A stretch of 64,000 bases of DNA from a virus, in IMG/VR virus record IMGVR_UViG_3300028864_000014, positions 62,001-126,000 of that record, one strand, 5' to 3'. Below, one piece after another: positions 1 to 7,088 of this stretch. How positions within the stretch are numbered: position 1 is the first letter of the stretch; every line of letters begins with the position of its first letter. Both the position numbers and the translations under genes were made by a program. The notes under the pieces are model-generated. The model searched no databases and was not told the DNA's origin. It worked only from the letters and a program-made list of their open reading frames with translations.

Positions 1-2
1 TT

Positions 3-236
3 AAAAATAATAGTGGTAAAATAGTAGCATCAAAAAAATCAGGAGTTGGTGTTACTTATATGATAAAGTATAATAATATACCTGAGTATTTAAAAAAATA
101 TTTTGTTAGTTTTAACTTTACAAATGACGCAGAACATAAATATATGAGAGCAATAAAAAGACATAACACAATTGAATTCATAGGATCAAAAGAAGAATGT
201 GAAATTAAAATATCAACAAAAAAATATAATTTATAA
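3..236 (+). CDS. C-terminal part of a small hypothetical protein (5' end outside window)
   Basis: The frame is open from the first bases of the window and closes at TAA 234-236, giving at least 77 residues. No known domain is recognised. The protein ends in KKYNL, the K-[FY]-N-[IL] ending shared with eleven other small proteins here. Its stop overlaps the next start (TAATG), so the two are probably cotranslated. Function unknown. Confidence 0.7.
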   Translation, partial: KNNSGKIVASKKSGVGVTYMIKYNNIPEYLKKYFVSFNFTNDAEHKYMRAIKRHNTIEFIGSKEECEIKISTKKYNL

Positions 237-679
237 TGATAATACATTTCAAGGAATTTATAACAGAAGGATTTTTAAATATATTCAATAAAAAAAAAGA
301 ATCTATTGAAAATGATAATGAGAAAATTCTCAGAATGATTTATGATAAAGAGCCAGAACTACAAAAGTATAAATTTGAAGTAGATTCTTGGAATAGAAGA
401 GGAGATTTATTACCAAGAGAAAAAAGAAATGATGAAATAATAACCAACCTAAATGGAATTGATGTTATTTTTGATACAGTAACAAAAATTTACGAAATTT
501 CTATTGCGCCTAGATACGATTTTGATTTTTCTCTTAGAATACTCAATTTAATTGATGAAAATTATGACACACTTTCTCATAATTTATACAAATCTAGTAT
601 ATCAACAAAATCAATATTATTCACAGAAATGAGTGAAGAAAGAAAATTTGAATTAGACACAAAAAAATATAATCTATAA
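236..679 (+). CDS. Small hypothetical protein with capsid-targeting-like N-terminus and KKYNL end
   Basis: This 147-residue protein has no recognised enzymatic domain. Its start, MIIHFKEFITEG, looks like the T4 capsid-targeting peptide, and ITE|G fits the (I/L)-x-E|(A/G/S) cleavage consensus of the T4 prohead protease gp21. Its end, KKYNL, is the shared C-terminal tetrapeptide motif. The body is charged and lacks membrane segments. It overlaps the upstream gene by one base and is followed after one base by the next gene. Packaging into the head is inferred only from the peptide. Confidence 0.75.
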   Translation: MIIHFKEFITEGFLNIFNKKKESIENDNEKILRMIYDKEPELQKYKFEVDSWNRRGDLLPREKRNDEIITNLNGIDVIFDTVTKIYEISIAPRYDFDFSLRILNLIDENYDTLSHNLYKSSISTKSILFTEMSEERKFELDTKKYNL

Positions 680-680
680 G

Positions 681-1073
681 ATGAAAAAATTTGATGAATT
701 TATAAAAGAAGATGCATTTGCAACTATGGGAAACACAGGAGGAATGGGTGCTATTGTAGCTGCTCAACCAGGAAGTATTCCAGGATCTCAAGGAACTACT
801 GGTTCTGGTGATATTAGTCAGCCTCTTGCTACATATTCTAAACCCGTAGTAAATTTAAAAAGACATAAAAAATCTAAGAAAAATAAAATGAGAAAAGTAG
901 AATCATTTGATATTTTCATGAAAGAAGAAAATGAGATAATAGACAATTTCACTGCAAGATATTATGATAATTATGATGATGAAGAAGAACCAAGTTATGA
1001 AGTAAATATTCAAGATATTGAAGAAAATAATATTAAAAAAATTCAAATGTACGAAAAAGATGAAAATAAATAA
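681..1073 (+). CDS. CTS-like protein with Gly/Ser-rich linker and a second internal CTS-like peptide
   Basis: The 130-residue product starts MKKFDEFIKEDA, a capsid-targeting-like peptide. A Gly/Ser/Pro-rich stretch follows (about residues 17-50), then a basic patch RHKKSKKNK. Met70 then begins a second copy of the motif (MRKVESFDIFMKEE), and the C-terminus is acidic. This looks like a fusion of two CTS-bearing proteins, or one gene with an in-frame internal start at 888. No enzymatic function is recognised. It overlaps the following broken gene by 14 bases. Confidence 0.7.
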   Translation: MKKFDEFIKEDAFATMGNTGGMGAIVAAQPGSIPGSQGTTGSGDISQPLATYSKPVVNLKRHKKSKKNKMRKVESFDIFMKEENEIIDNFTARYYDNYDDEEEPSYEVNIQDIEENNIKKIQMYEKDENK

Positions 1074-1356
1074 ATTTAGCCAACTAAATGAATCTAATGA
1101 AATACCATATAATAAATCATTAGGATATGATATGTCAATGATAGATTATCTAGCCAAAAGTTTTCAATTATGGACAGATGCATAAGATTTATCACCAAAA
1201 TCCGCTGATGAATATAGCATAGATGAATTAACAGATGTTCAGTATGATTATATAAAAAAATTCATAATTTTATGGGATTCAACTGAAGAATTTGAGAGAG
1301 ATTATAATATAAATGGAATTAAATTAGAACAAAAAGCAAAAAAATTTAATATATAA
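1060..1356 (+). pseudogene. Small CTS/KFNI protein interrupted by an in-frame TAA
   Basis: One frame runs from ATG 1060 to TAA 1354-1356 (98 codons) with a single in-frame TAA at 1183-1185, codon 42. The part before the stop begins MKINKFSQLNES, a CTS-like start. The part after it reads on without further stops and ends KKFNI, the shared C-terminal motif, so both halves look like one gene. Nonsense mutation, sequencing error or readthrough are all possible. TAA ends most neighbouring genes, so general recoding of TAA is unlikely. Confidence 0.65.
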
Positions 1357-1367
1357 AATAAGAAATA

Positions 1368-1913
1368 ATGGATAGTATAAGATCAAAATATCAGAAATAT
1401 GGAGTTAAAAATTTCTATGAATGGAATTTTGATCAATATAATAATCCGCATGAGCCAATAATACAAAAATCAATAAAATTTGTAAATGATAATTGGAATA
1501 TAAATTTCAACAAATCATTAGATTTGGCTGCAGGTAAAGGAGAAATTTCTAAAACATTAATAAATCTTGGATATAAAAACATTGATGCTTGTGATGCATA
1601 TTCATGTGATTACTACAAAACAAACGACAACACAAAATGTGAAAAAATATCATTTGATGATATCATAAACGGTTCATTAGATAATAAAAAATATAATATC
1701 ATAATTTGCAGTTTTGCACTACACTTATTAGAGCAATCAAAATTACCAACATTTCTATATAAATTAACTCAAATTAGTAACCAATTACTAATATTATCAC
1801 CTCACAAAAGACCAGAAATAAGAGAAGAATGGGGCTGGAAACTTCAAAATGAAATAGTTATAGAAAAAGTCAGAACTAGACTATTTGATAATATTTTTTC
1901 TAAACAATCTTAA
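1368..1913 (+). CDS. Class I SAM-dependent methyltransferase-like protein
   Basis: The 181-residue protein carries a motif I-like glycine loop LDLAAGKGE (residues 51-59), followed by an acidic strand end (IDACDAY) and a motif IV-like strand (NIIICSFALHLL). Together these fit a Rossmann-fold SAM methyltransferase, and the HLL segment resembles the UbiE/Methyltransf_11 group. The substrate cannot be told. No DNA-methylase catalytic motif (DPPY or PC) is visible, so a small-molecule or protein substrate is as likely as nucleic acid. It is followed by an AT-rich 40-base gap and dnaJ. Confidence 0.75.
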   Translation: MDSIRSKYQKYGVKNFYEWNFDQYNNPHEPIIQKSIKFVNDNWNINFNKSLDLAAGKGEISKTLINLGYKNIDACDAYSCDYYKTNDNTKCEKISFDDIINGSLDNKKYNIIICSFALHLLEQSKLPTFLYKLTQISNQLLILSPHKRPEIREEWGWKLQNEIVIEKVRTRLFDNIFSKQS

Positions 1914-1953
1914 TAATTTTTTATATAACATTATAAAATAAAATTATAAAATA

Positions 1954-2961
1954 ATGGACTATAAAAAGGATTATTATAAAGAATTAGGATTAAATAAAGA
2001 TTCATCTGAGGAAGAAATAAAAAAGAAATATCGAAAGCTTGCAATAAAATATCATCCTGACAAAAATCAAGGAGATAAAGAAAGCGAGGAAAAATTCAAA
2101 TCAGTATCAGAAGCTTACGAAGTATTATCTGATAATTCAAAAAAACAAGAATATGACACGCGTAGTCCAAATGGAAATTCATTTTCACAATTTGGTGGGC
2201 AAGAATCAAGTTTTTTTGGAGGAGGCATGAATTCTAGTTTTTTCAATCAATTCTTTGGTGGAAATAGTCCATTTGGAAATTTTTCCGGTAAAGAAGAATT
2301 TTCTGAAAACTTAGACATAAACATAAATGTAGATATAGATTTTAAACAGATATATAAAAATGATAAAATTAAAGTAAAATACAACAAATTAATTAGTTGT
2401 GATGACTGCAAAGGTACTGGATTTGATAAATCTGGACATTCAGATGATTGTGATGTATGTGATGGTACAGGAATAAATAATGGAAGAGATTGTGAGTACT
2501 GTCAAGGTACTGGAAAAATTCATAGTGATAAATGCAAAAAATGTAATGGGGAAAAAGTAATATTAAAAGAAACTGAAATAGAATTACAAAACATATCGGA
2601 AATTAGATCCTCCAATAGAAATTTGCAATATGGTTATGGTAGTCAATCAAAATACTATAAAGATAGAGTAGGAAGCTTAATTTTAAATATAAATATTATA
2701 AATAGAAGTAAATGCAGCATAATAAATAATTATGATTTAATTTCAGAATTAGATATACATTTTCAAGATGCCATTGATGGAAGCAAAATATATTATACTC
2801 ATGTTGATGATACTAAATTAGAAATTAAATTACCTAATAAAACCAAGGACAAAGATACAATAAAAATAAAAGAAAAAGGTTTATTAAGACAGAATGGCAA
2901 AAGAGCAGATTTATATCTGAAATTAAATATTGTCATAGACTATGACAAATTAAATATATAA
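1954..2961 (+). CDS. dnaJ: DnaJ-type (Hsp40) co-chaperone
   Basis: The protein stimulates the ATPase of a DnaK partner and delivers clients. No dnaK is in the window, so it presumably works with host DnaK. The J domain has YHPDK with HPD at residues 34-36. A Gly/Phe/Ser-rich linker covers about 72-112. Four zinc-binding CxxC pairs follow (C149/C152, C166/C169, C180/C183, C194/C197), the first three with the usual GTG and the last degraded to CNGEK. The C-terminal beta-sandwich region is shorter than in cellular DnaJ (335 versus about 375 residues). Its end, KLNI, weakly resembles the local KFNI ending. Confidence 0.93.
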   Translation: MDYKKDYYKELGLNKDSSEEEIKKKYRKLAIKYHPDKNQGDKESEEKFKSVSEAYEVLSDNSKKQEYDTRSPNGNSFSQFGGQESSFFGGGMNSSFFNQFFGGNSPFGNFSGKEEFSENLDININVDIDFKQIYKNDKIKVKYNKLISCDDCKGTGFDKSGHSDDCDVCDGTGINNGRDCEYCQGTGKIHSDKCKKCNGEKVILKETEIELQNISEIRSSNRNLQYGYGSQSKYYKDRVGSLILNINIINRSKCSIINNYDLISELDIHFQDAIDGSKIYYTHVDDTKLEIKLPNKTKDKDTIKIKEKGLLRQNGKRADLYLKLNIVIDYDKLNI

Positions 2962-2982
2962 TAAAAATAAAAATAAAATGAT

Positions 2983-3267
2983 ATGAAAAGAAACGATTTT
3001 GATGTTGCTGCAGGATTAATATATAGAATTGATAAACTTGAAAAAACCATTTTCGAATTACAATCAATAACAAAGTGTGATAAATTTAAAATAACAGGAC
3101 AAAGTTCTGATAAATTATTCAACATAAGTGAAGTTGAACTAAATACAGGTGACATTTCAACTGAAGTATTCTCTCAAGATATTCTTGAATATTTCATAAA
3201 TACACTAAATTTGGAATTAAATGAATTAAGAGAAAATTTTGATAAATTATTTTCAAAGGAAGACTAA
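2983..3267 (+). CDS. Small hypothetical protein, probable coiled coil
   Basis: This 94-residue protein is not recognised. Both ends are predicted helical with heptad-like leucines (YRIDKLEKTIFELQ; LNLELNELRENFDKLF). It lies 21 bases after dnaJ and just before a bidirectional terminator, so it is probably the last gene of the dnaJ unit. Confidence 0.65.
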   Translation: MKRNDFDVAAGLIYRIDKLEKTIFELQSITKCDKFKITGQSSDKLFNISEVELNTGDISTEVFSQDILEYFINTLNLELNELRENFDKLFSKED

Positions 3268-3291
3268 TAAATTTAAAATATTTATATAAAA

Positions 3292-3319
3292 AGAAAGTCA
3301 ATCATAAGATTGACTTTCT
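3292..3319. terminator. Bidirectional rho-independent terminator
   Basis: A perfect 12-bp stem (AGAAAGTCAATC with its complement, ATAA loop) is flanked by an A-run on the left and a T-run on the right. It lies between convergent genes and overlaps the stop codon of the minus-strand gene. Confidence 0.85.
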
Positions 3320-3801
3320 TTTTCATTATCAAATATTTCTTGTAATTTAAGTTTACGTACAATTCTTTTAGATTCTGATAAAATTTCATCTTTTGATTTA
3401 TAACAAATAATATTATTCAAATCAATATACAATCTATCACTACATATTGAAGTTCTATAATATCTATACGTATCCATAGGAATATAGTCATCATAATATA
3501 TAGGTCTGCGTATTAAATATTTAAGATCATTATCAAGTAAGTATTTAAAATTATGCTGTACCTTTTTTAATATTTCAGAATAAACATCATTCCAATTTTC
3601 ACCAATTTTAGAATCCAAAAAATCAGACAAAGGTTTATTGTCATAATGATGACAATGATAATTGTCTCCATATTTTTTCATTGATTCATGATAAGGTAAA
3701 TCTGAAAACAAATCAATATCATTATTTCTTTTTGTTTTAACATATTGATATTGTCGTCTTGAAAAATTAGATCTTCTATATAAAAATTTATTTTTAAGCA
3801 T
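3298..3801 (-). CDS. Hypothetical protein rich in Tyr, Arg and Asp
   Basis: This 167-residue protein is not recognised. The N-terminus is basic and aromatic (RRSNFSRRQYQY) and a cluster YHCHHY lies near residue 50. Near the end it carries VRKLKLQEI, a copy of the basic R-K-x-K-L tag found on many small proteins here. It is the last gene of the minus-strand unit that starts at 4674. Confidence 0.6.
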   Translation of the reverse strand: MLKNKFLYRRSNFSRRQYQYVKTKRNNDIDLFSDLPYHESMKKYGDNYHCHHYDNKPLSDFLDSKIGENWNDVYSEILKKVQHNFKYLLDNDLKYLIRRPIYYDDYIPMDTYRYYRTSICSDRLYIDLNNIICYKSKDEILSESKRIVRKLKLQEIFDNEKESQSYD

Positions 3802-3821
3802 AATTAGAAGTCATTAATTTT

Positions 3822-4268
3822 TTATGACTCCTTAATAAGATCTCTATATTTTGCAGCGGTTTCGTAATCTTCTACATTAACACAATCCAGCATTTTCTCA
3901 TTAAGAATTCCTTGTTGTATTCCACGTATTTCAGGATCATCATATTTATAATTTTCTATCAAATCTTGAAATATATTAAAATATTTTTCTGTTTCACGAA
4001 TAACATCTTCTTTTTTAAGATTAGCAACTTTAAACATATCTATCATATCAATATGTTCATTTACCTTTTTCATTTTATTATAAACACCATAAGCATCTAG
4101 CATAAGCTCATCAATATGTAAAACATTAGAATCCACTAAAACACTATCTATTGATATAGATTTATCAAGCAACATTTGATGATTAAATTTTTTGTGCTCA
4201 AATAAATAAAATGTTTGAACCCAAAAAATAAGGGTTCTGATGTCGTTAACATTAATCTTTGTTTTCAT
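3822..4268 (-). CDS. Small protein with C-terminal UVR (UvrB/UvrC-like) motif
   Basis: The last 35 residues (ILNEKMLDCVNVEDYETAAKYRD) follow the UVR consensus: a helical hairpin with the E-x-Y/F-E-x-A-A-x-x-R-D-x-I signature. This motif mediates UvrB-UvrC contacts and also occurs in Clp-associated McsA-like proteins. The first 100 residues are unrecognised helices. It sits in a three-gene minus-strand unit behind a host-type promoter. Whether it touches repair or a Clp partner is inference. Confidence 0.65.
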   Translation of the reverse strand: MKTKINVNDIRTLIFWVQTFYLFEHKKFNHQMLLDKSISIDSVLVDSNVLHIDELMLDAYGVYNKMKKVNEHIDMIDMFKVANLKKEDVIRETEKYFNIFQDLIENYKYDDPEIRGIQQGILNEKMLDCVNVEDYETAAKYRDLIKES

Positions 4269-4281
4269 AATTTCAATATAA

Positions 4282-4674
4282 TTATTTAAATTGTTTTATT
4301 TTTTCTTTTTCAATAATCTCATCAATAATAATCAAATCACTAAGAGATAAACTATTAAGAATATTATTAAAATCATCTAAATTTAGTGATTTTATTTTTT
4401 CTATTAATTCTTCAATAAATGGAATTTTTTCTAATCGTTCAAGTTTATCCGCTCTTTCTTTTTTTATATCTGGACCTGGTTTCAATTTACCTGATTTGTA
4501 TAAATCTATCAAATCTTTACTTTCTTTCAATCCTAATTTAGAATATTCTTTCATCATTTTAACAGACATAATATATTCAGTTCCTGAAATGTATGCTTCA
4601 AATTCAGATTTGTGATCAAATAAAATTTTTGCGCCTAATATTAAATGATCTGCATTAATAATTACTGAATTCAT
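4282..4674 (-). CDS. Small protein with ribosomal L7/L12 C-domain-like segment
   Basis: Within the 130 residues, MMKEYSKLGLKESKDLIDLYKSG (about 40-62) matches the L7/L12 C-terminal signature (GLGLKEAKDLV), the surface that binds translational GTPases. The rest is helical with an ERADKLERLEKI stretch and no hinge or dimerisation domain typical of L7/L12. It is the first gene after a strong host-type promoter (-33 at 4743-4746, -7 at 4716-4723). A role in ribosome interaction is conceivable but unproven. Confidence 0.6.
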   Translation of the reverse strand: MNSVIINADHLILGAKILFDHKSEFEAYISGTEYIMSVKMMKEYSKLGLKESKDLIDLYKSGKLKPGPDIKKERADKLERLEKIPFIEELIEKIKSLNLDDFNNILNSLSLSDLIIIDEIIEKEKIKQFK

Positions 4675-4715
4675 AATGAAATATTTTATTTAAAATTATA
4701 CATCTATTTATGCAG

Positions 4716-4746
4716 CAAAGATAATACAATATTTTTAAATAACAAA
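4716..4746 (-). promoter_or_regulatory. Bacteroidota-type promoter, TTTG-N19-TATCTTTG
   Basis: On the minus strand the -33 TTTG (4746-4743) and -7 TATCTTTG (4723-4716) match the Bacteroidota primary sigma consensus exactly, with a 19-base spacer. The leader to ATG at 4674 is about 35 bases. Confidence 0.85.
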
Positions 4747-4748
4747 AA

Positions 4749-5060
4749 CTAATTGAATATTTTTTTCAATTTCTTTTTTCTTAGCATTTTTATTCCACCA
4801 ATAATCTCTACATTATCAAACTTAAATTCTTCACGTTCATTTTTTTTAGAAACATACAAAGTACTATACATTACTAACAAAAAGTATTGTTCTTTGAAAA
4901 GTGGATGGTCTTTTTTTATTTTATTTTTCAATTGAAATGTTTTCAATTGAAATAAATATGTAATAAAAGCATCACTTTTTGAAGATAACTCAATAGGATT
5001 TTTATTTTTTATATGAAAATCAATATCCTTAATGAAATCATATAATTGATAATTTGACAT
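4749..5060 (-). CDS. Small hypothetical protein with basic C-terminal tag
   Basis: This 103-residue protein is not recognised. It has a helical N-terminal half and the C-terminus LRKKKLKKIFN, a variant of the R-K-x-K-L-x-x-[IL] tag. It ends just before the promoter for the next minus-strand unit and lies 5 bases downstream of the aromatic-repeat protein gene. Confidence 0.6.
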   Translation of the reverse strand: MSNYQLYDFIKDIDFHIKNKNPIELSSKSDAFITYLFQLKTFQLKNKIKKDHPLFKEQYFLLVMYSTLYVSKKNEREEFKFDNVEIIGGIKMLRKKKLKKIFN

Positions 5061-5065
5061 AATTT

Positions 5066-6268
5066 TTAATCTAAATAAATAGTAGGAACAGATGATAAAT
5101 AATACAGATTTAAATTTTGATTAATTAATATAGCATCTGATGGCTGATAGCCTAATTCTCCATCATTAAATACAACATCATTAAATAATCCACAAATAAA
5201 CAATCCATTGTTAATTGTTCCTCCTGACCAAAATCCATTCCACCAAGTTCCATTATTGAATGTTCCATTTTCCCATATTCCTTCTAACCAAGTTCCATTA
5301 TTAAATGTACCATTTAAATGAGTACCTCCATACCAAGTACCATTATTCCATGTTCCTCCTGACCAAATAGTTCTATTATGATTATCTGACAATGATGTTA
5401 AACCTGATTGAATATTCAATCCTGAATGAAATTCTCCTTGATAAAATATACCATCATGCCAAATAACAGAAGGGAAAGCCAATTCTGTTGTACCAGACAC
5501 AGGCCATGAACCAAATCTACTTCTAACATTAATATCTGTTTGATTAAATTCACCATTCCACCAATGACTAGCAGAAGAGCCCAATGATTGAACAACTTCA
5601 GTATTACCAATAAAATCTCCTCCATTAAATTTTCCATTCCACCATTCATACCCTTGAAATGTTCCATTTAAAAATGTTCCATTAACCCACTCACTATTAT
5701 AAAATATACCATCTTTAAATATACTATCATTAACATAATAGCTCAACCAAACAGCATTTCTAAAAATACCATTATTAAATATACCAGTTTCCCATCTAGT
5801 ATGATAATAAATAATCTCACTATTTAACATTTGATCCCAAGTATCAACGTCTTTATCAGTACCTTGATCAATTCCTGGTCCGAAATATCCATTAAAAAAT
5901 TCGCCTCTTCTCCAAATACCACGTCTAAATTGTGAATATATTGGATTATTTTTTTCTATAATTCTTATATTTCTTTGTAATAATTGATTAGTATCAAAGC
6001 GATAAGAATAGAATTTTCCATTTTTCCATTCACCATCTTCCCATATTCCAGAATACCAAGTACCATCTTCCCATTCTCCTGCTTTCCAAGTACCTGAATA
6101 CCAAACCAATCCATAATCATCCTGTCCTATTATTGCATTCTCAATAATTGCATTTAATAACCAAATATATTTTCTTTTGATAATATCTGGTGTTAATCCA
6201 TCAATCATAACACAATTTAATAATGCATCAGAATAATTGGTTATATTATAAATTTTTGTTGTTGCCAT
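5066..6268 (-). CDS. Virion or fibre protein built of aromatic pentapeptide repeats
   Basis: Most of the 400 residues consist of a five-residue repeat of the form G-[TIEKL]-[WFY]-x-x, often WxNG (for example GTWNN GTWYG GTHLN GTFNN near residues 315-335). Such short-period repeats usually fold as a beta-solenoid, as in pentapeptide-repeat or MORN-like proteins. The first about 60 residues are non-repetitive and may attach the protein to the particle. A T-run/TATATATA element precedes it, and a second solenoid fibre gene (7089-9434) lies upstream on the same strand. A tail-fibre or decoration role is inferred from composition and location. Confidence 0.75.
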   Translation of the reverse strand: MATTKIYNITNYSDALLNCVMIDGLTPDIIKRKYIWLLNAIIENAIIGQDDYGLVWYSGTWKAGEWEDGTWYSGIWEDGEWKNGKFYSYRFDTNQLLQRNIRIIEKNNPIYSQFRRGIWRRGEFFNGYFGPGIDQGTDKDVDTWDQMLNSEIIYYHTRWETGIFNNGIFRNAVWLSYYVNDSIFKDGIFYNSEWVNGTFLNGTFQGYEWWNGKFNGGDFIGNTEVVQSLGSSASHWWNGEFNQTDINVRSRFGSWPVSGTTELAFPSVIWHDGIFYQGEFHSGLNIQSGLTSLSDNHNRTIWSGGTWNNGTWYGGTHLNGTFNNGTWLEGIWENGTFNNGTWWNGFWSGGTINNGLFICGLFNDVVFNDGELGYQPSDAILINQNLNLYYLSSVPTIYLD

Positions 6269-6275
6269 ATTAACC

Positions 6276-6289
6276 TATATATAAAAAAA
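6276..6289 (-). promoter_or_regulatory. Candidate late promoter (T7-ATATATA)
   Basis: On the minus strand the element reads TTTTTTTATATATA, 7 bases before the ATG of the aromatic-repeat protein. It belongs to a group of similar elements before virion and late-looking genes and resembles the T4 late TATAAATA box. The AT-rich background limits confidence. Confidence 0.45.
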
Positions 6290-6353
6290 CTTCATTTAAA
6301 ATAAAACATATAAAAAAATAATGACTAAAAAATAAAAATTAAATTGAATTAAT

Positions 6354-6710
6354 ATGGATATGAAAAAAACAATATTTCTTGATATTGATGGTACATTATT
6401 TAAACACAAAGGTAATTTATCAAATATACTATTTGAAGAGTCTGAAATTTTACCAGGAGTTATTGAAAAAATAAATAAATGGAATTCAGATGGACACAAA
6501 ATAATATTAACTACTGGAAGAACAGAATCTATGAGAAAAAGAACAGATGAACAATTACAAAAAAATGGAATATTTTATGATCAATTAATAATGGGATTAA
6601 CAAGAGGAGAAAGAATAATTATAAATGACAAGAAGCCAGACAATGACATGATTACTGCATCTGCTGTTGAAATAAATAGAAATGTAGGCTTAATAAATAT
6701 TAATATTTGA
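6354..6710 (+). CDS. HAD-superfamily phosphatase
   Basis: The 118-residue protein has HAD motif I (FLDIDGTL, Asp10 and Asp12), motif II (ILTTGR) and a late IINDKKP segment supplying the lysine and a nearby acidic residue. It lacks a large cap domain, so it should act on accessible phosphates. Small phage HAD proteins of this type resemble the phosphatase half of polynucleotide kinase. A nucleotide or polynucleotide substrate is possible, but no kinase domain is attached. It is divergent from the fibre gene at 6268. Confidence 0.82.
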   Translation: MDMKKTIFLDIDGTLFKHKGNLSNILFEESEILPGVIEKINKWNSDGHKIILTTGRTESMRKRTDEQLQKNGIFYDQLIMGLTRGERIIINDKKPDNDMITASAVEINRNVGLININI

Positions 6711-6766
6711 TTTATATCAATGTAATTAAAATATTTTATATTACATTTACAAAAAATTAATGAATT

Positions 6767-7051
6767 ATGAAATTTTTTAGTATATTCAAAAAGAAAAAAG
6801 AAGAAGATAAAAAAGAAAAAAAGAAAAAATTCATACTTGATGACTCATCAAATATTGAAAAATTCAATTATTGGTTTTGTCATGAATATGAAGGTTATGA
6901 CGGAAGAAAAGGTGCAATTGGAATATTCAAAAGACTAGATAAACTATCACCTAACATGATAGAAGATTGGTTTAAACATTTGAATGTTTATTATGAATTC
7001 ACAGATATATCCAGAATGATAGATTTAATTAGATTAAATTGGAGAAATTAA
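6767..7051 (+). CDS. Small hypothetical protein
   Basis: This 94-residue protein is not recognised. It starts MKFFSIFKKKKEEDKKE, a short hydrophobic start followed by a Lys/Glu stretch, then an aromatic, mixed-charge body (NYWFCHEYEGYDGRKG). It is followed immediately by a bidirectional terminator. Confidence 0.6.
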   Translation: MKFFSIFKKKKEEDKKEKKKKFILDDSSNIEKFNYWFCHEYEGYDGRKGAIGIFKRLDKLSPNMIEDWFKHLNVYYEFTDISRMIDLIRLNWRN

Positions 7052-7085
7052 AATAAAACCAAAACTTAATTGTTTTGGTTTTATT
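7052..7085. terminator. Bidirectional rho-independent terminator
   Basis: A 14-bp perfect stem (AATAAAACCAAAAC with complement, TTAATT loop) lies between convergent genes. Its own A and T tracts serve both directions. Confidence 0.85.
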
Positions 7086-7088
7086 TTA

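Noticed and set aside
1060-1356. Alternative genetic code with TAA as a sense codon
   Set aside because: Many intact, recognisable genes here (dnaJ, clpC, the fused nuclease, structural genes) end correctly at TAA, so only this gene is affected.
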